From: JBBQVZ01 sp963695975
GTDB taxonomy: Bacteria > Actinomycetota > UBA4738 > HRBIN12
DNA length: 64,000 nt
Direction of reading: 5' to 3'
Assembly (NCBI GenBank): GCA_963695975.1
Contig: CAVOIB010000007.1
Span: 62,001 to 126,000 of the forward strand
The first letter of the stretch is position 1. Every line of letters starts with the position of its first letter. The translations under genes and the position numbers were made by a program. This document shows, in pieces, positions 33,651 through 42,210 of this stretch. Under the pieces are notes generated by a model, which saw nothing but the letters and a program-made list of their open reading frames with translations, searched no databases and was not told where the DNA came from.

Positions 33651-35700
33651 ATGATGCAGGCGGGTCCCCCGCACATGGACCAACCCAACGATCTCGAGCC
33701 CGTAGCCGAGCCCGTCGCGCGATCGCGTCGACGGAGCTTTGGCGTCATATGGCTCGTCGGCGCGGGGACCGCGATCGCGCTCGTTGCGATCCTGGCGCTG
33801 TCAGCGGTATCGGCGCTCGGTGTTCGACGACATCTCGTGGACGGCCGAGACGCGCTCTCGGCAGGGAAATCATCGCTCGCCGACGGTGACGCGGCCGTCG
33901 CTCGAGACGAGTTCGCGCGTGCGGAGGACGCCTTCCGCACGGCGGCCAGCGAGGCCGGGTCGCCGTGGCTCACCGTCGCTGGGTTCATCCCGTTCCTCGG
34001 TCGCACGCCGGACACGGTCCGGGCGGTCGCTGAGGCGAGCGTCCAGACCGGGGAGGCGGCAGCCGGTCTCGCCTCGGCGATCGCCGACCTGCCGGGCGGG
34101 CTTGCGGCGTTAGCGCCGACCGCCCACGGCATCCCGACCGATCGGCTCCCCGTCCTGGCCGACGCTGTCGCTCGCGCCACCGCCTTGACCGGGCAGGCGA
34201 TCCGAACGCTCGACGCCACGCCCACCGGATTGGTCTTGCCTCAGGTCGCCTCGGCACGTGATGCCGCCCGTGCGCAGCTCGAGGATGTCCACGGCCAGCT
34301 CGAGGCCGGTTCTCTCATCCTGAAGGGGTTACCCGCCTTCCTGGGAGCCGACGGGCCCCGCCATTACTTCATCGGCGCCTCGAACCCGGCCGAGCTCCGC
34401 GGGTCCGGTGGTCTGATCGGCGCTTACGCCATCCTCACGATCGACCGGGGCCGTCTGAGCCTCTCGGATTTCCGGCCTATACAATCCGTGCCGCACCCTG
34501 GTGTGAGCCAGGTCCCCTCCCCCTCGGCCGAGTACTCGAGCAACTTCGACTTCTTCCGCCATGACGCCGACACGTTCTGGCTGAACATCAACATGAGTCC
34601 GGACTTCCCGCTCGACGCCAAAGCGATCTGGCTCGCGTATCGCCAGGGCACCGGACAGCCGCTCGACGGGATCATCGTCGCCGACCCGTTCGCGCTGAAA
34701 GCGCTGATGGGCGTGACCGGTCCGGTCGAAGTCGGAAAGACTGGACTGACCGTGACGGAGGACAGCGTCGTCCCGTTCGTCACGAACCAGGCGTACGCGC
34801 TCTTCGGGAACAGCGAGGAGCGGAAGCTGGTGCTGGGCCGCGTCGCCGGAGCCGTGCTGGAGTCGTACCTCGAACGGTCGGGCGCGTCCATCGCTCGACT
34901 GCGAGCGGCCCTCGCCGCCTTCAGCGACGGTCACGTGAAGGTCTGGAGCGACGATCCATCGATCGAGCGAGGGCTAGCCCTCACGACGGCCGGGGGTGGC
35001 TACCGCCCTTCGGGCACCGACTCGCTGTCGGTGGTGACGAACAGCTTCTCGGGAACGAAGCTCGACTACTACCAGGACCGCGTCAGTCACGTACGATGTG
35101 CGGCTCGGCCCGGCCGAGATGGCCACGGCCTCCTCGTCGTCGAGCTCGGGAACCCATCGCCGACATCCGGGTACCCGCCGTACGTGATCGGTCCGAACAG
35201 AGCATTTCTCGCGGGAGCCGGGTGAGAACGCCGCCCTCGTCCACCTCTACTGTGACCGCGGGTGCATCCTCCAAGGCGCCACGCACAAGGGGGATCCCGT
35301 CCGGCTGCGCCGGCGCGAGCAGGCCGGGTTCCCCTTCTTCGAGGACTACGTGCGAACGTCGTCGGGGGAGACGTCGAGTATCGAGGCCAACCTCTTCCTC
35401 CCTGACGCGTGGGTCGGCGACGACAAAGGGGGCACATACCGACTGAGCTTCATCGGGCAGACCACGATCCGTCCGATTACCCTCCGGGTGGTGGTCCATG
35501 CACCGGACGGCATGGCGTTCACATCGGCGAGCGACCAGCTGACAAGAGAGGGGGAGGACCTGGTTTACGAGGGTCATCCCAGGGGGAACCTAGACCTCGA
35601 GGCCTCGTTCGCTCCCATCGCTCCCGGTCAGGATCTGGCGAACGCCTCGTGGACGCCTTCTCGTAACGGCTCCGAACGCGACGAGCAGACCCCTTGGTGA
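33651..35700 (+). pseudogene. DUF4012 family protein, frame broken three times near its 3' end
   Basis: A DUF4012 protein of about 680 residues if repaired. It has a cytosolic N-terminus, one membrane helix (about 31-53), a helical region and then the DUF4012 domain (RHYFIGASNPAELRGSGG, then FWLNINMSPDFP). The frame holds to about 35082, continues one base over (SVTYDVRLGP), returns at the tcctcgtcgtcg tract (35131-35142) to give VELGNPSP, then shifts again at the GGG near 35219-35222 and runs to the TGA at 35698. Each piece reads like the family. Members often sit in surface polysaccharide loci. The breaks look like base-call errors or recent decay. Confidence 0.72.
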
Positions 35701-35708
35701 GGGTCTGC
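35685..35708. terminator. Hairpin at the end of the DUF4012 gene
   Basis: A perfect 8-bp stem (GCAGACCC at 35685-35692, GGGTCTGC at 35701-35708, 8-base loop) covers the stop codon of the DUF4012 gene. The convergent surface-protein gene ends 21 bp beyond the hairpin, so it could end transcripts from both sides. No T-tract follows, as is common for GC-rich actinobacterial terminators. Confidence 0.5.
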
Positions 35709-35728
35709 CCTTCGGGGTTGAGCCGCGA

Positions 35729-35990
35729 CTACCGAGTCGTGGTGATCCGACGTCGACTGGCGAAGAGCGCCAGTGCGCCGATCACGACGAGCGCGACCAA
35801 GAACAGCAAGCTCGTCGAGACGTTCGCGCCCGTGAAGGCGGTCCCGCCAACGCCGCCGCTGTACCACCCACGGCCGGGCCGCCGCTCGGTTGAGACAGCC
35901 GGAGCCAGCGCAGCCGCCAGCGAACGCAGGAACGGCCGTCCACACCACGAAGGCAGTCGCCGAGGCGATCAAGATGCCGATCCGCTTCAT
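35729..35990 (-). pseudogene. Small surface protein with sortase-type C-terminal anchor, frameshifted
   Basis: The first 24 residues form a clear signal peptide (MKRIGILIAS... ending AFA), followed by GGCAGSGC. One base over, the sequence continues with RGWYSGGVGGTAFTG, a hydrophobic segment and a basic RRRITTTR end before a TAG. TAFTG plus helix plus basic tail is the layout of a sortase anchoring signal (LAxTG-like). The total length is 262 bp, one more than a multiple of three, with the shift between about 35870 and 35900. The mature part would be only about 30-40 residues, like a small wall-linked peptide. No sortase gene is in the window. Confidence 0.6.
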
Positions 35991-36121
35991 CGAAACGCCT
36001 TTCTCTCTGACGGGTGGCCCGAACGGACTACCCGTACGGCGAGAGTGTACGGCACGCCTGGGGACGGCGCAACGCGACCAAAGGCCTAACGTGCGTGGCG
36101 TTCGTGCTAGTCCGAACGATC

Positions 36122-36280
36122 TCAGCGGGCCGTAGCGGCTGCCCGGATGGCCGGGGCAGCGTTCGCCTGCGCCCAGCGAGCCACAGCGAGCCAGCCCTCT
36201 GCCTTCTCGAACTCCCCGGCGGCGACAGCATCGGCGAACGCCCGCTGGATCTTCTCGAGCGTCCGCCGGTTCCTCCACAT
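36122..36280 (-). CDS. Small helical protein upstream of the Tad genes
   Basis: A 52-residue ORF starting MWRNRRTLEKIQ and rich in Ala, Glu and Trp (EGWLAVARWAQ), which would form two helices like one tetratricopeptide-type hairpin. It is the last gene on this strand before the surface protein and follows tadC by 51 bp. There is no strong ribosome-binding site. Composition and reading frame look protein-coding rather than random, but I know no family and call it hypothetical. Confidence 0.45.
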   Translation of the reverse strand: MWRNRRTLEKIQRAFADAVAAGEFEKAEGWLAVARWAQANAAPAIRAAATAR

Positions 36281-36331
36281 AGGAGGGGTATCGGTCGAAC
36301 GCCCCGGAGAGCTTGAGTCCCGGCCGCGTGA

Positions 36332-37279
36332 CTAGTGCAAGACGTTGTTCATGATCCTGATCGCGCCCGGCCCCACGATGACCACGAACAGGGCGGGCAG
36401 GATGCAAAGGATCAAGGGGAACACGATCTTCACCGGTGTCTGCTGGGCCTTGGCCTCGGCGCGCTGCCGACGCTTGATCCGCAGCTGACTGGCCTGGGTG
36501 CGCAGGACGCTCGCGATGCTCACACCGAACACGTCGGCCTGGATCATGGCCAGCGCGAACGAGTTCAGCTCCTCCACGTCGGTGCGTTCGGCGAGTTGCC
36601 GGAACGCCTCTGACCGGGGGACGCCCAACTGGATCTCCTGCAGCATCCGCGCGAACTCAGCCGACAGCACACCCGGAACGTTCTGAACCACCTGCGCGAT
36701 CGCGGCGTTCAGTGAGAGCCCGGCCTCGACGCTGATCGTCAGCAGGTCGAGGGTGTCCGAGAGCGTCCCGAGGACCTCCTTCTGCCGCTCATCGACCTTG
36801 CGGGCCAGGATGGAGTCAGGCAACAGGAAGCCGGCGATCGCGAGCAAGCCGATCACGACCAACCCGGCCACGCCGGTGAGGTGCAGGATCGCCGTCGACA
36901 CGACCACCCCAGCCGCGAACCCCGCGCCGGCGCCGATCACCTTGAACGCGATGACTCGTTCGGCGTCCCATGCGGGCGGGCTTCCGGCGAGCAAGAGTTT
37001 CTTCGCGACTCGGTCTCGAGCGTCGATCGGCGTGATCCGCCTCGCGATCCGGCCCGCTCCGCCGACCATCGGAACCAGCACGCGATCTCCGAAGCTGCGG
37101 GCCATCTCCTGCTGACGGAGGTCGGCCGACGCTGCGACCGACGACGATCCGGTCACCTGTGATTCGAGGAGCCTGACGGTTCGCTTCTTCTCGGTCGCCG
37201 TCTGGTCGAGCGCGAATCCGACCAAGATCACCGTGAAGAACACACATGCGATAGCGATGAGCAACCAGAGTTCAGACAT
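36332..37279 (-). CDS. tadC: Tad pilus inner-membrane platform protein TadC
   Basis: A 315-residue type II secretion F-domain protein. It has an N-terminal membrane helix, a cytosolic segment, two helices about residues 117-155, and the F domain (LDLLTISVEAGLSLNAAI) before a C-terminal helix. With TadB it forms the platform that the ATPase CpaF turns to assemble Flp pili. It overlaps the tadB end by 8 bp. Confidence 0.88.
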   Translation of the reverse strand: MSELWLLIAIACVFFTVILVGFALDQTATEKKRTVRLLESQVTGSSSVAASADLRQQEMARSFGDRVLVPMVGGAGRIARRITPIDARDRVAKKLLLAGSPPAWDAERVIAFKVIGAGAGFAAGVVVSTAILHLTGVAGLVVIGLLAIAGFLLPDSILARKVDERQKEVLGTLSDTLDLLTISVEAGLSLNAAIAQVVQNVPGVLSAEFARMLQEIQLGVPRSEAFRQLAERTDVEELNSFALAMIQADVFGVSIASVLRTQASQLRIKRRQRAEAKAQQTPVKIVFPLILCILPALFVVIVGPGAIRIMNNVLH

Positions 37280-38279
37280 CGATGTTCACGATCTTCCTCA
37301 TCCAGAGGATGCCGGCCACGAGCAAGAACCCAGCCCCAGCCAGCATCACTATCCCGATCTTGGTGTTGAACAGCAGCATGATGTACGCGCGGTTCGTGCC
37401 GAACATGTAGAGGCCGATCGCGAACGGCATCAGGGCAAGGACCCAGGCCGACAAGCGACCCTCAGAGGTGAGCACGACGATCTGCCGGCGCATCTGCGCA
37501 CGCTCGCGAAGCGTGTCGGACACGTTGTCGAGGATCTCGGCGAGGTTCCCTCCGACTTCGCGTTGGATGTTGACGGCCAGAACCGCCCACTTGAAGTCGG
37601 CGCTCCCGACCCGTTCGGCGAGCGCCTCGAGCGCGTCTTCCGCGCTTCGGCCCAATCGCACCTCGGCGACGACGCGCTGGAATTCGGTGGCCGCCGGCTG
37701 TGCGACCTCTTTCGCGACGGTGTCGAGCGCTTGGAGGAAGCTATGACCGGCCCGCAGCGAGCTCGCCAAGATCGTGAGGACGTCCGGAAGTTGCTCGCGG
37801 AGCTTCTCCGCGCGCCGCTTCAACGCGATGCGCAGCATCAGCGTCGGAACCAGACCCGCGAACACCGCAACGCCGACAGCGAGCCACGGGCTCCGCAGGA
37901 TCGCGTAACCCACGAGGAGGCCACCGAACGAGGCGGCGGCGGTCACGATCACGAACTCCCCGGCCCGCAAACTCACGCTCGCGGCCTCCAGCTCGGCGTC
38001 GAGGCGCGCGCTGAACCCGCGGGCATCCGCGAAACGGCGTCCGAACCCCGTCACGCTGTCGGGGATCCAGCCGCCGCTACCGCGCTCGACCTGCGACGTA
38101 GACGCACGCTTGCCTCGGTTCCCTACCGCCGCCATCCTCTCGTCGACGACGCGCTGCTTGCGCTTGCGGGCCGCGGTGCCGAAGAGCATGACGCCGATCA
38201 AGAACGCGGCGGCGCTCACGAGCGCGATGGCGAGGGCGAGCGCGGCCGAGCTACCCCAGAACGAGGAGACGGCGATCAT
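37272..38279 (-). CDS. tadB: Tad pilus inner-membrane platform protein TadB
   Basis: A 335-residue F-domain membrane protein with an N-terminal helix pair and LTILASSLRAGHSFLQALDTV followed by later helices. The signature LAEILDNVSDTLRERAQ matches TadB. Its start overlaps the cpaF end by 4 bp and its end overlaps tadC by 8 bp, which shows tight translational coupling in the pilus operon. Confidence 0.88.
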   Translation of the reverse strand: MIAVSSFWGSSAALALAIALVSAAAFLIGVMLFGTAARKRKQRVVDERMAAVGNRGKRASTSQVERGSGGWIPDSVTGFGRRFADARGFSARLDAELEAASVSLRAGEFVIVTAAASFGGLLVGYAILRSPWLAVGVAVFAGLVPTLMLRIALKRRAEKLREQLPDVLTILASSLRAGHSFLQALDTVAKEVAQPAATEFQRVVAEVRLGRSAEDALEALAERVGSADFKWAVLAVNIQREVGGNLAEILDNVSDTLRERAQMRRQIVVLTSEGRLSAWVLALMPFAIGLYMFGTNRAYIMLLFNTKIGIVMLAGAGFLLVAGILWMRKIVNIDV

Positions 38280-39595
38280 TCGTACCCCCTCGACTCAAGC
38301 GCGAAGACGTCCGGGTTGACGAACACACCTCGCTCCTCGAGCTTGTCCAGGAACGCGGGCCGCAGGCCCGTTGACTTCAGACGGCCGCGGAACTTCCCTT
38401 CCTCGTTCACGCCTGCCGCGAAGTCGAACAGGAAGATGTCCTGGAGCGTGATCACGTCACCCTCCATCCCCGAGATCTCCGTGACATGGGTGAATCGACG
38501 GGTGCCGTCCTTCAGACGCTGCTGGTGCACGATCAGCTGGATCGCCGAGGCGATCTGTTCGCGGATCGATCGCGGCGACAGATCCATCCCGGCCATCAAG
38601 GTGATGGTCTCGAGGCGGGACAGCGAGTCGCGCGGCGAGTTGGAGTGGATCGTCGAGATCGAGCCGTCGTGACCGGTGTTCATCGCCTGGAGCATGTCCA
38701 GAGCCGCGGCGTCACGGACCTCCCCGACGACGATCCTGTCGGGACGCATACGCAGGGAGTTCCGGACCAGGTCGCGGATCGTGATCGCGCCCTTGCCCTC
38801 GATGTTCGGCGGACGCGACTCCAGCCGGATCACGTGGGGCTGCTGAAGCCGGAGCTCGGCCGCGTCCTCGATCGTGATGATCCGCTCGTCGTCGGGGATG
38901 AACGACGACAAGACGTTCAGGGTCGAGGTCTTCCCCGCGCCGGTTCCGCCGGAAACCATGATGTTCGTGCGTCCACGGACGCAGGCCTCCAGGAACTGAC
39001 TCACGGCCGAGGTCATCGTGCCGAACTCGATCAGGTCGTCGGCGCCGTAAGGATCGGCTGAGAACTTGCGGATCGTGAGCGACGGGCCGTCGATCGACAG
39101 CGGCGGGATGATGGCGTTGACACGAGAGCCGTCGGGCAGGCGGGCGTCCACGTACGGGCTCGCCTCGTCCACGCGCCGGCCGACCTTGCCGACGATCTTG
39201 TCGATCGTGCGACGCAGCTGCTGTTCGTCGTGGAACTTGGTCCCGGTCCAGTAGAGCTTTCCAGCACGCTCGACGTAGATCGTGTCCCAGCCGTTCACCA
39301 TGATCTCGGTGACGTCCGGATCGCGGACGAACGGCTCGAGCGGGCCGAGCCCCAGGACGCTATCGCCGATCTGCCGGACGATGAGGAGCTTCTCCTGCGA
39401 CGAGAGCGGAGCCTCTTCCTCGTCGAGGAGCTCCCGCAGGCGCTGGTGGACGAGACCTTCGAGCTCGTTGTCCGAGAGCGTGGCGTCGTACAGACGGGGC
39501 CCGAGGACCTCCACCAGGCGCTCCTGCACCCGGAGGCGTACCTCAGCGACGCGGTCTCGCTGCGAGGATTTCGCGAGTCGATCTGCCAGTGACAT
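38276..39595 (-). CDS. cpaF: Tad pilus assembly ATPase (CpaF/TadA)
   Basis: A 439-residue secretion ATPase of the VirB11/PilT type. After an N-terminal helical part, the core has Walker A GGTGAGKT (216-223), an Asp box (IEDAAELRL), Walker B (VVGEVRDAAALDMLQAM) and a His box with ISTIHSNS. It powers Flp pilus assembly. The ATG follows AAGGAGG; a longer frame upstream would run into cpaE. It lies 13 bp after cpaE and is coupled to tadB by a 4-bp overlap. Confidence 0.93.
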   Translation of the reverse strand: MSLADRLAKSSQRDRVAEVRLRVQERLVEVLGPRLYDATLSDNELEGLVHQRLRELLDEEEAPLSSQEKLLIVRQIGDSVLGLGPLEPFVRDPDVTEIMVNGWDTIYVERAGKLYWTGTKFHDEQQLRRTIDKIVGKVGRRVDEASPYVDARLPDGSRVNAIIPPLSIDGPSLTIRKFSADPYGADDLIEFGTMTSAVSQFLEACVRGRTNIMVSGGTGAGKTSTLNVLSSFIPDDERIITIEDAAELRLQQPHVIRLESRPPNIEGKGAITIRDLVRNSLRMRPDRIVVGEVRDAAALDMLQAMNTGHDGSISTIHSNSPRDSLSRLETITLMAGMDLSPRSIREQIASAIQLIVHQQRLKDGTRRFTHVTEISGMEGDVITLQDIFLFDFAAGVNEEGKFRGRLKSTGLRPAFLDKLEERGVFVNPDVFALESRGYE

Positions 39596-39608
39596 CGGGG
39601 GGCCTCCT

Positions 39609-40829
39609 TCAGGTCCTCGAGAAGAGTTTGCGCTTCTTACCGGCCTTGCCGTTGTCGTTGGCGACCTCGGCCTCGATCGTTTCGAACTGCCCGGTGAACC
39701 TAGAGGCAAGCTGACGAACAGCGATCGAGACGTCGGAGGTCGGCTCGTCGAGCACGACCGGTCGCCCCTTGTTCAGGGCGGTCGGGACCAGACGGCTGGA
39801 GGGGATCATGGCATCGACCGTGATCTTCATGACCCGCTCTACGTCGGTAGAGTCCAGACCCACCTTGCTATCCGCGCGGTTCAACACGACGCGGAACCGC
39901 TCGCGCGGCAACCCGATCGTGAGCAGGGTGTCGAGCGCCTTCGATAGGTGCTTCACGCCTACCACGTCGAGGGGTGTCACCAGGCAGATCGCGTCCGACA
40001 GGTCGAAGCAGACGAGCGCCGAGTCGGAGTAGTCGACCGAGGCATCCACGACGACCCACGAGAAGTCGGCCCGAAGTGTCCGCAGGAACTTGCCGACGGC
40101 CTCGCCAGCGGGCGGCTCGGCAGCCGGATCGGGCGGAGAACCGAAGCCCCACAGCCGTTCGCCGAACGGGACACCCAACTCGCGGATCCGGTCGTGATCG
40201 GCACCTTCGCCGATGCTCATGAGATCCTGGATGCCCGCGATCGGTTCGCGGCCGTAGTACGTGAACACGTCGCCCATGTCGGTGTCGAGGTCGACGACCG
40301 CCGTGTCCTGGCCGGTGATATCGGCGATGGCTGCCGCCAGGTTGGTGGTCAGGAACGTCTTGCCGCTCCCACCCTTGGAGGAGAAGACCGAGAGGATCCG
40401 GCCGCGCTGCCCGATGATGTTGTCGGCTGAGGTGCTGCTCATCGACCGGAGATTGGTCGCCCACAGCACCGCACGCTCGACAGCGTCTCGAAGCTCCTCG
40501 GTTCCTTGCGTCATGTCGACGACGTCCCGGATGCCAGCGCGCATCGCGGCGGGAAGCAGCCCGTTCCACGTGTGGTCGCGGACGAGGACGATCGCGGTCC
40601 CCGGCGACTGGCGTCCCACGAACTCCGCGAGACCCAGCGCATCGGGTTCCTTCACCTCCGGCGACAGCACCAGGACGTCGATCGACGTGAACGCGTTGAT
40701 CAGGAGCTCCTCTGCAACCGTGGCAGACTGCGCCCATCCGATCTCTTCCGGCTCGACCTCCAGTGCCCTGGCGATCTGCAGGCGGAAGGACTGCGGCGTC
40801 CCGACGGCGACGACGCTCGCTTCTGTCAT
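39609..40829 (-). CDS. cpaE: Tad pilus localisation ATPase (CpaE/TadZ)
   Basis: A 406-residue protein with a receiver-like N-terminal domain (about 1-125) that lacks normal phosphorylation motifs and a ParA/MinD-type ATPase domain with the deviant Walker A SSKGGSGKT (150-158) and DLDTDMGDV. In Tad systems it places the secretion machine in the cell. The C-terminus is Lys-rich (KAGKKRKLFSRT). It overlaps the cpaB stop by 4 bp. Confidence 0.9.
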   Translation of the reverse strand: MTEASVVAVGTPQSFRLQIARALEVEPEEIGWAQSATVAEELLINAFTSIDVLVLSPEVKEPDALGLAEFVGRQSPGTAIVLVRDHTWNGLLPAAMRAGIRDVVDMTQGTEELRDAVERAVLWATNLRSMSSTSADNIIGQRGRILSVFSSKGGSGKTFLTTNLAAAIADITGQDTAVVDLDTDMGDVFTYYGREPIAGIQDLMSIGEGADHDRIRELGVPFGERLWGFGSPPDPAAEPPAGEAVGKFLRTLRADFSWVVVDASVDYSDSALVCFDLSDAICLVTPLDVVGVKHLSKALDTLLTIGLPRERFRVVLNRADSKVGLDSTDVERVMKITVDAMIPSSRLVPTALNKGRPVVLDEPTSDVSIAVRQLASRFTGQFETIEAEVANDNGKAGKKRKLFSRT

Positions 40830-41617
40830 GCGGCCTTCCTCCCGAGGAGGAGCTCCACGGGCACGGTCGCGGCCGGGAACGTCTGGCCGTTCTCACCCGG
40901 AGGAAGCAGGCCGAGCCAGATCTGCCCGTTCTGCTGCGCGTACACGAGGTTCTGCGCGTCCTTCTTGGTGAGATCGAGCGTAACCGTGACGGAGTCGCCC
41001 GTGGGATCGCCGTTCTCGTCCACGCCCGGGTTGACCACGTCGAGGACCCTGACGGTCGGGATCAGCGTTCCTGTGAAGTCGGGGAGGTCCTGCCTGTCCG
41101 AGACTCCGGTTGCCGTTGGGTTCGTGAGCTGAGCGATCGGGCCCTTCACGATCGACACGCCCGTGAACGTCGCGTACACGCTGACGTTGTCGCCGCGTTG
41201 GATGTGCCCGTCTCCGCCTTGGGGCGAAGCGAGCTTGATCGTCACGGCGATGTGGTCCTTCGAGATACCGAGCATGCCGCCCTGGACCTGCTCGCCGCTC
41301 GAGAGGCTCGATGCAGCCAGCTGCTGATTCGCAACGATCGGCGTGGTCGTTGTCTGACCCCGCAGTCCATCCAGGTTCGTCACGGCTCCGGCAACGACCG
41401 CGTCGAGAGGCACGTTCAATTCCTTGAACGCGCCCTGATCGATGAGCGAGTCCACGCTCGTGCCGGCCGGGATGTCCTGAGTGGCCACGATGACGGTCTG
41501 CAGTTCTCCACCCGTCTCCGCCGACTTCTTGACCCCGTTCGTGTAGAGGATGACCGCCGCCGCCGCCATCACGGCGAAGAGCACGGCCAGGACCACCACC
41601 AGACCTCGTGACCTCAT
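40826..41617 (-). CDS. cpaB: Tad pilus assembly protein CpaB (SAF domain)
   Basis: A 263-residue protein with one N-terminal membrane helix followed by an SAF domain (VIVATQDIPAGTSVDS) and a later CpaB/RcpC core (HIAVTIKL..., GDNVSVYATF). Diderm Tad systems use it near the secretin, but here no secretin is found, in keeping with a monoderm cell wall. The ATG follows AAAGGAGA. It lies 200 bp after flp on the same strand. Confidence 0.85.
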   Translation of the reverse strand: MRSRGLVVVLAVLFAVMAAAAVILYTNGVKKSAETGGELQTVIVATQDIPAGTSVDSLIDQGAFKELNVPLDAVVAGAVTNLDGLRGQTTTTPIVANQQLAASSLSSGEQVQGGMLGISKDHIAVTIKLASPQGGDGHIQRGDNVSVYATFTGVSIVKGPIAQLTNPTATGVSDRQDLPDFTGTLIPTVRVLDVVNPGVDENGDPTGDSVTVTLDLTKKDAQNLVYAQQNGQIWLGLLPPGENGQTFPAATVPVELLLGRKAA

Positions 41618-41754
41618 CTCTCCGTCTCCTTTCGAGACCGTGTCGTTCGCGTTATCGGCGTCGCCGCCGATTCCTGAACCTTCCGCTCTCGGATCCTGTG
41701 TGGGTTCTGCGGAGCGCCCAGATAGGACACCCCACCGGACGGGTTCGCCGGCCC

Positions 41755-41798
41755 CTCACTCCCCCGCACCCGGGAGTGAGCGGCCGGCGAGGCCGCTC
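41755..41798 (-). promoter_or_regulatory. Two overlapping alternative hairpins between flp and cpaB
   Basis: One stem pairs 41755-41763 with 41772-41780 (9 bp, CTCACTCCC). A second pairs 41778-41785 with 41791-41798 (8 bp, GAGCGGCC). They share three bases, so they cannot both be complete. They lie 20-63 bp after the flp stop in transcription order, before cpaB. Such a site could end most flp transcripts or make read-through into the assembly genes conditional, so that the pilin is made in excess. Confidence 0.5.
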
Positions 41799-41817
41799 GT
41801 ATGACGAGACCGATCAG

Positions 41818-42018
41818 CTAGCTGCCGACCGCGGTGCCGACCTGGTCGAACTTGGTGCTGGCGTTCTGACCGAGCGTGGTCACGACGCCGATGATGACTG
41901 CAGCGATGAGCGCGACCATCAGGGCGTACTCAACCGCTGTCGCACCGCCCTCCTCGCTCGCGCGAGACTTGAGGTCGGCCCAGTACGTCTGAGCACCGGT
42001 GTAGAGACGAAGGAACAT
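41818..42018 (-). CDS. flp: Flp-type type IVb pilin
   Basis: A 66-residue pilin precursor with a short leader of about 21 residues and the Flp processing region: ATAVEYALMVALIAAVIIG, with the Glu and Tyr of the Flp motif, then a hydrophobic helix. Cleavage would occur before the AVEYA-type helix, but no prepilin peptidase is in this window. The ATG is preceded by AGAGGAGGTG, one of the strongest ribosome-binding sites here, consistent with a major structural subunit. Confidence 0.92.
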   Translation of the reverse strand: MFLRLYTGAQTYWADLKSRASEEGGATAVEYALMVALIAAVIIGVVTTLGQNASTKFDQVGTAVGS

Positions 42019-42043
42019 GACACCTCCTCTCAGATGACCTTCG

Positions 42044-42070
42044 GGCGAGAACCCGGGCGACGTTCTCGCC
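42044..42070 (-). promoter_or_regulatory. Hairpin in the flp leader
   Basis: A perfect 9-bp stem (GGCGAGAAC with GTTCTCGCC, 9-base loop) lies 26-52 bp upstream of the flp start. It could be an mRNA-stabilising hairpin or a dyad bound by a regulator. Further upstream the 10-bp palindrome TACGTACGTA (42143-42152) may mark the promoter region. Confidence 0.4.
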
Positions 42071-42210
42071 GCCAAGAGGAACGGTAGGCGTGAGCCGACC
42101 GCCGGGGAATTCCGCGTTTCCCTGAGGAAGCGTCGGTAGTTCTACGTACGTATGCCGGATGACCAGCGAGATCAGTCGATCCGGGCCGAGAGGGAGCGCC
42201 CGGCCTAAGG

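Noticed and set aside
35075..35230. Programmed frameshifting in the DUF4012 gene
   Set aside because: There are three shifts in both directions and no slippery heptamer or downstream structure of the usual kind. Base errors or decay are simpler.
41618..41817. A tRNA or c-di-GMP riboswitch in the gap between flp and cpaB
   Set aside because: No cloverleaf and no GEMM consensus were found; only the two overlapping hairpins stand out.
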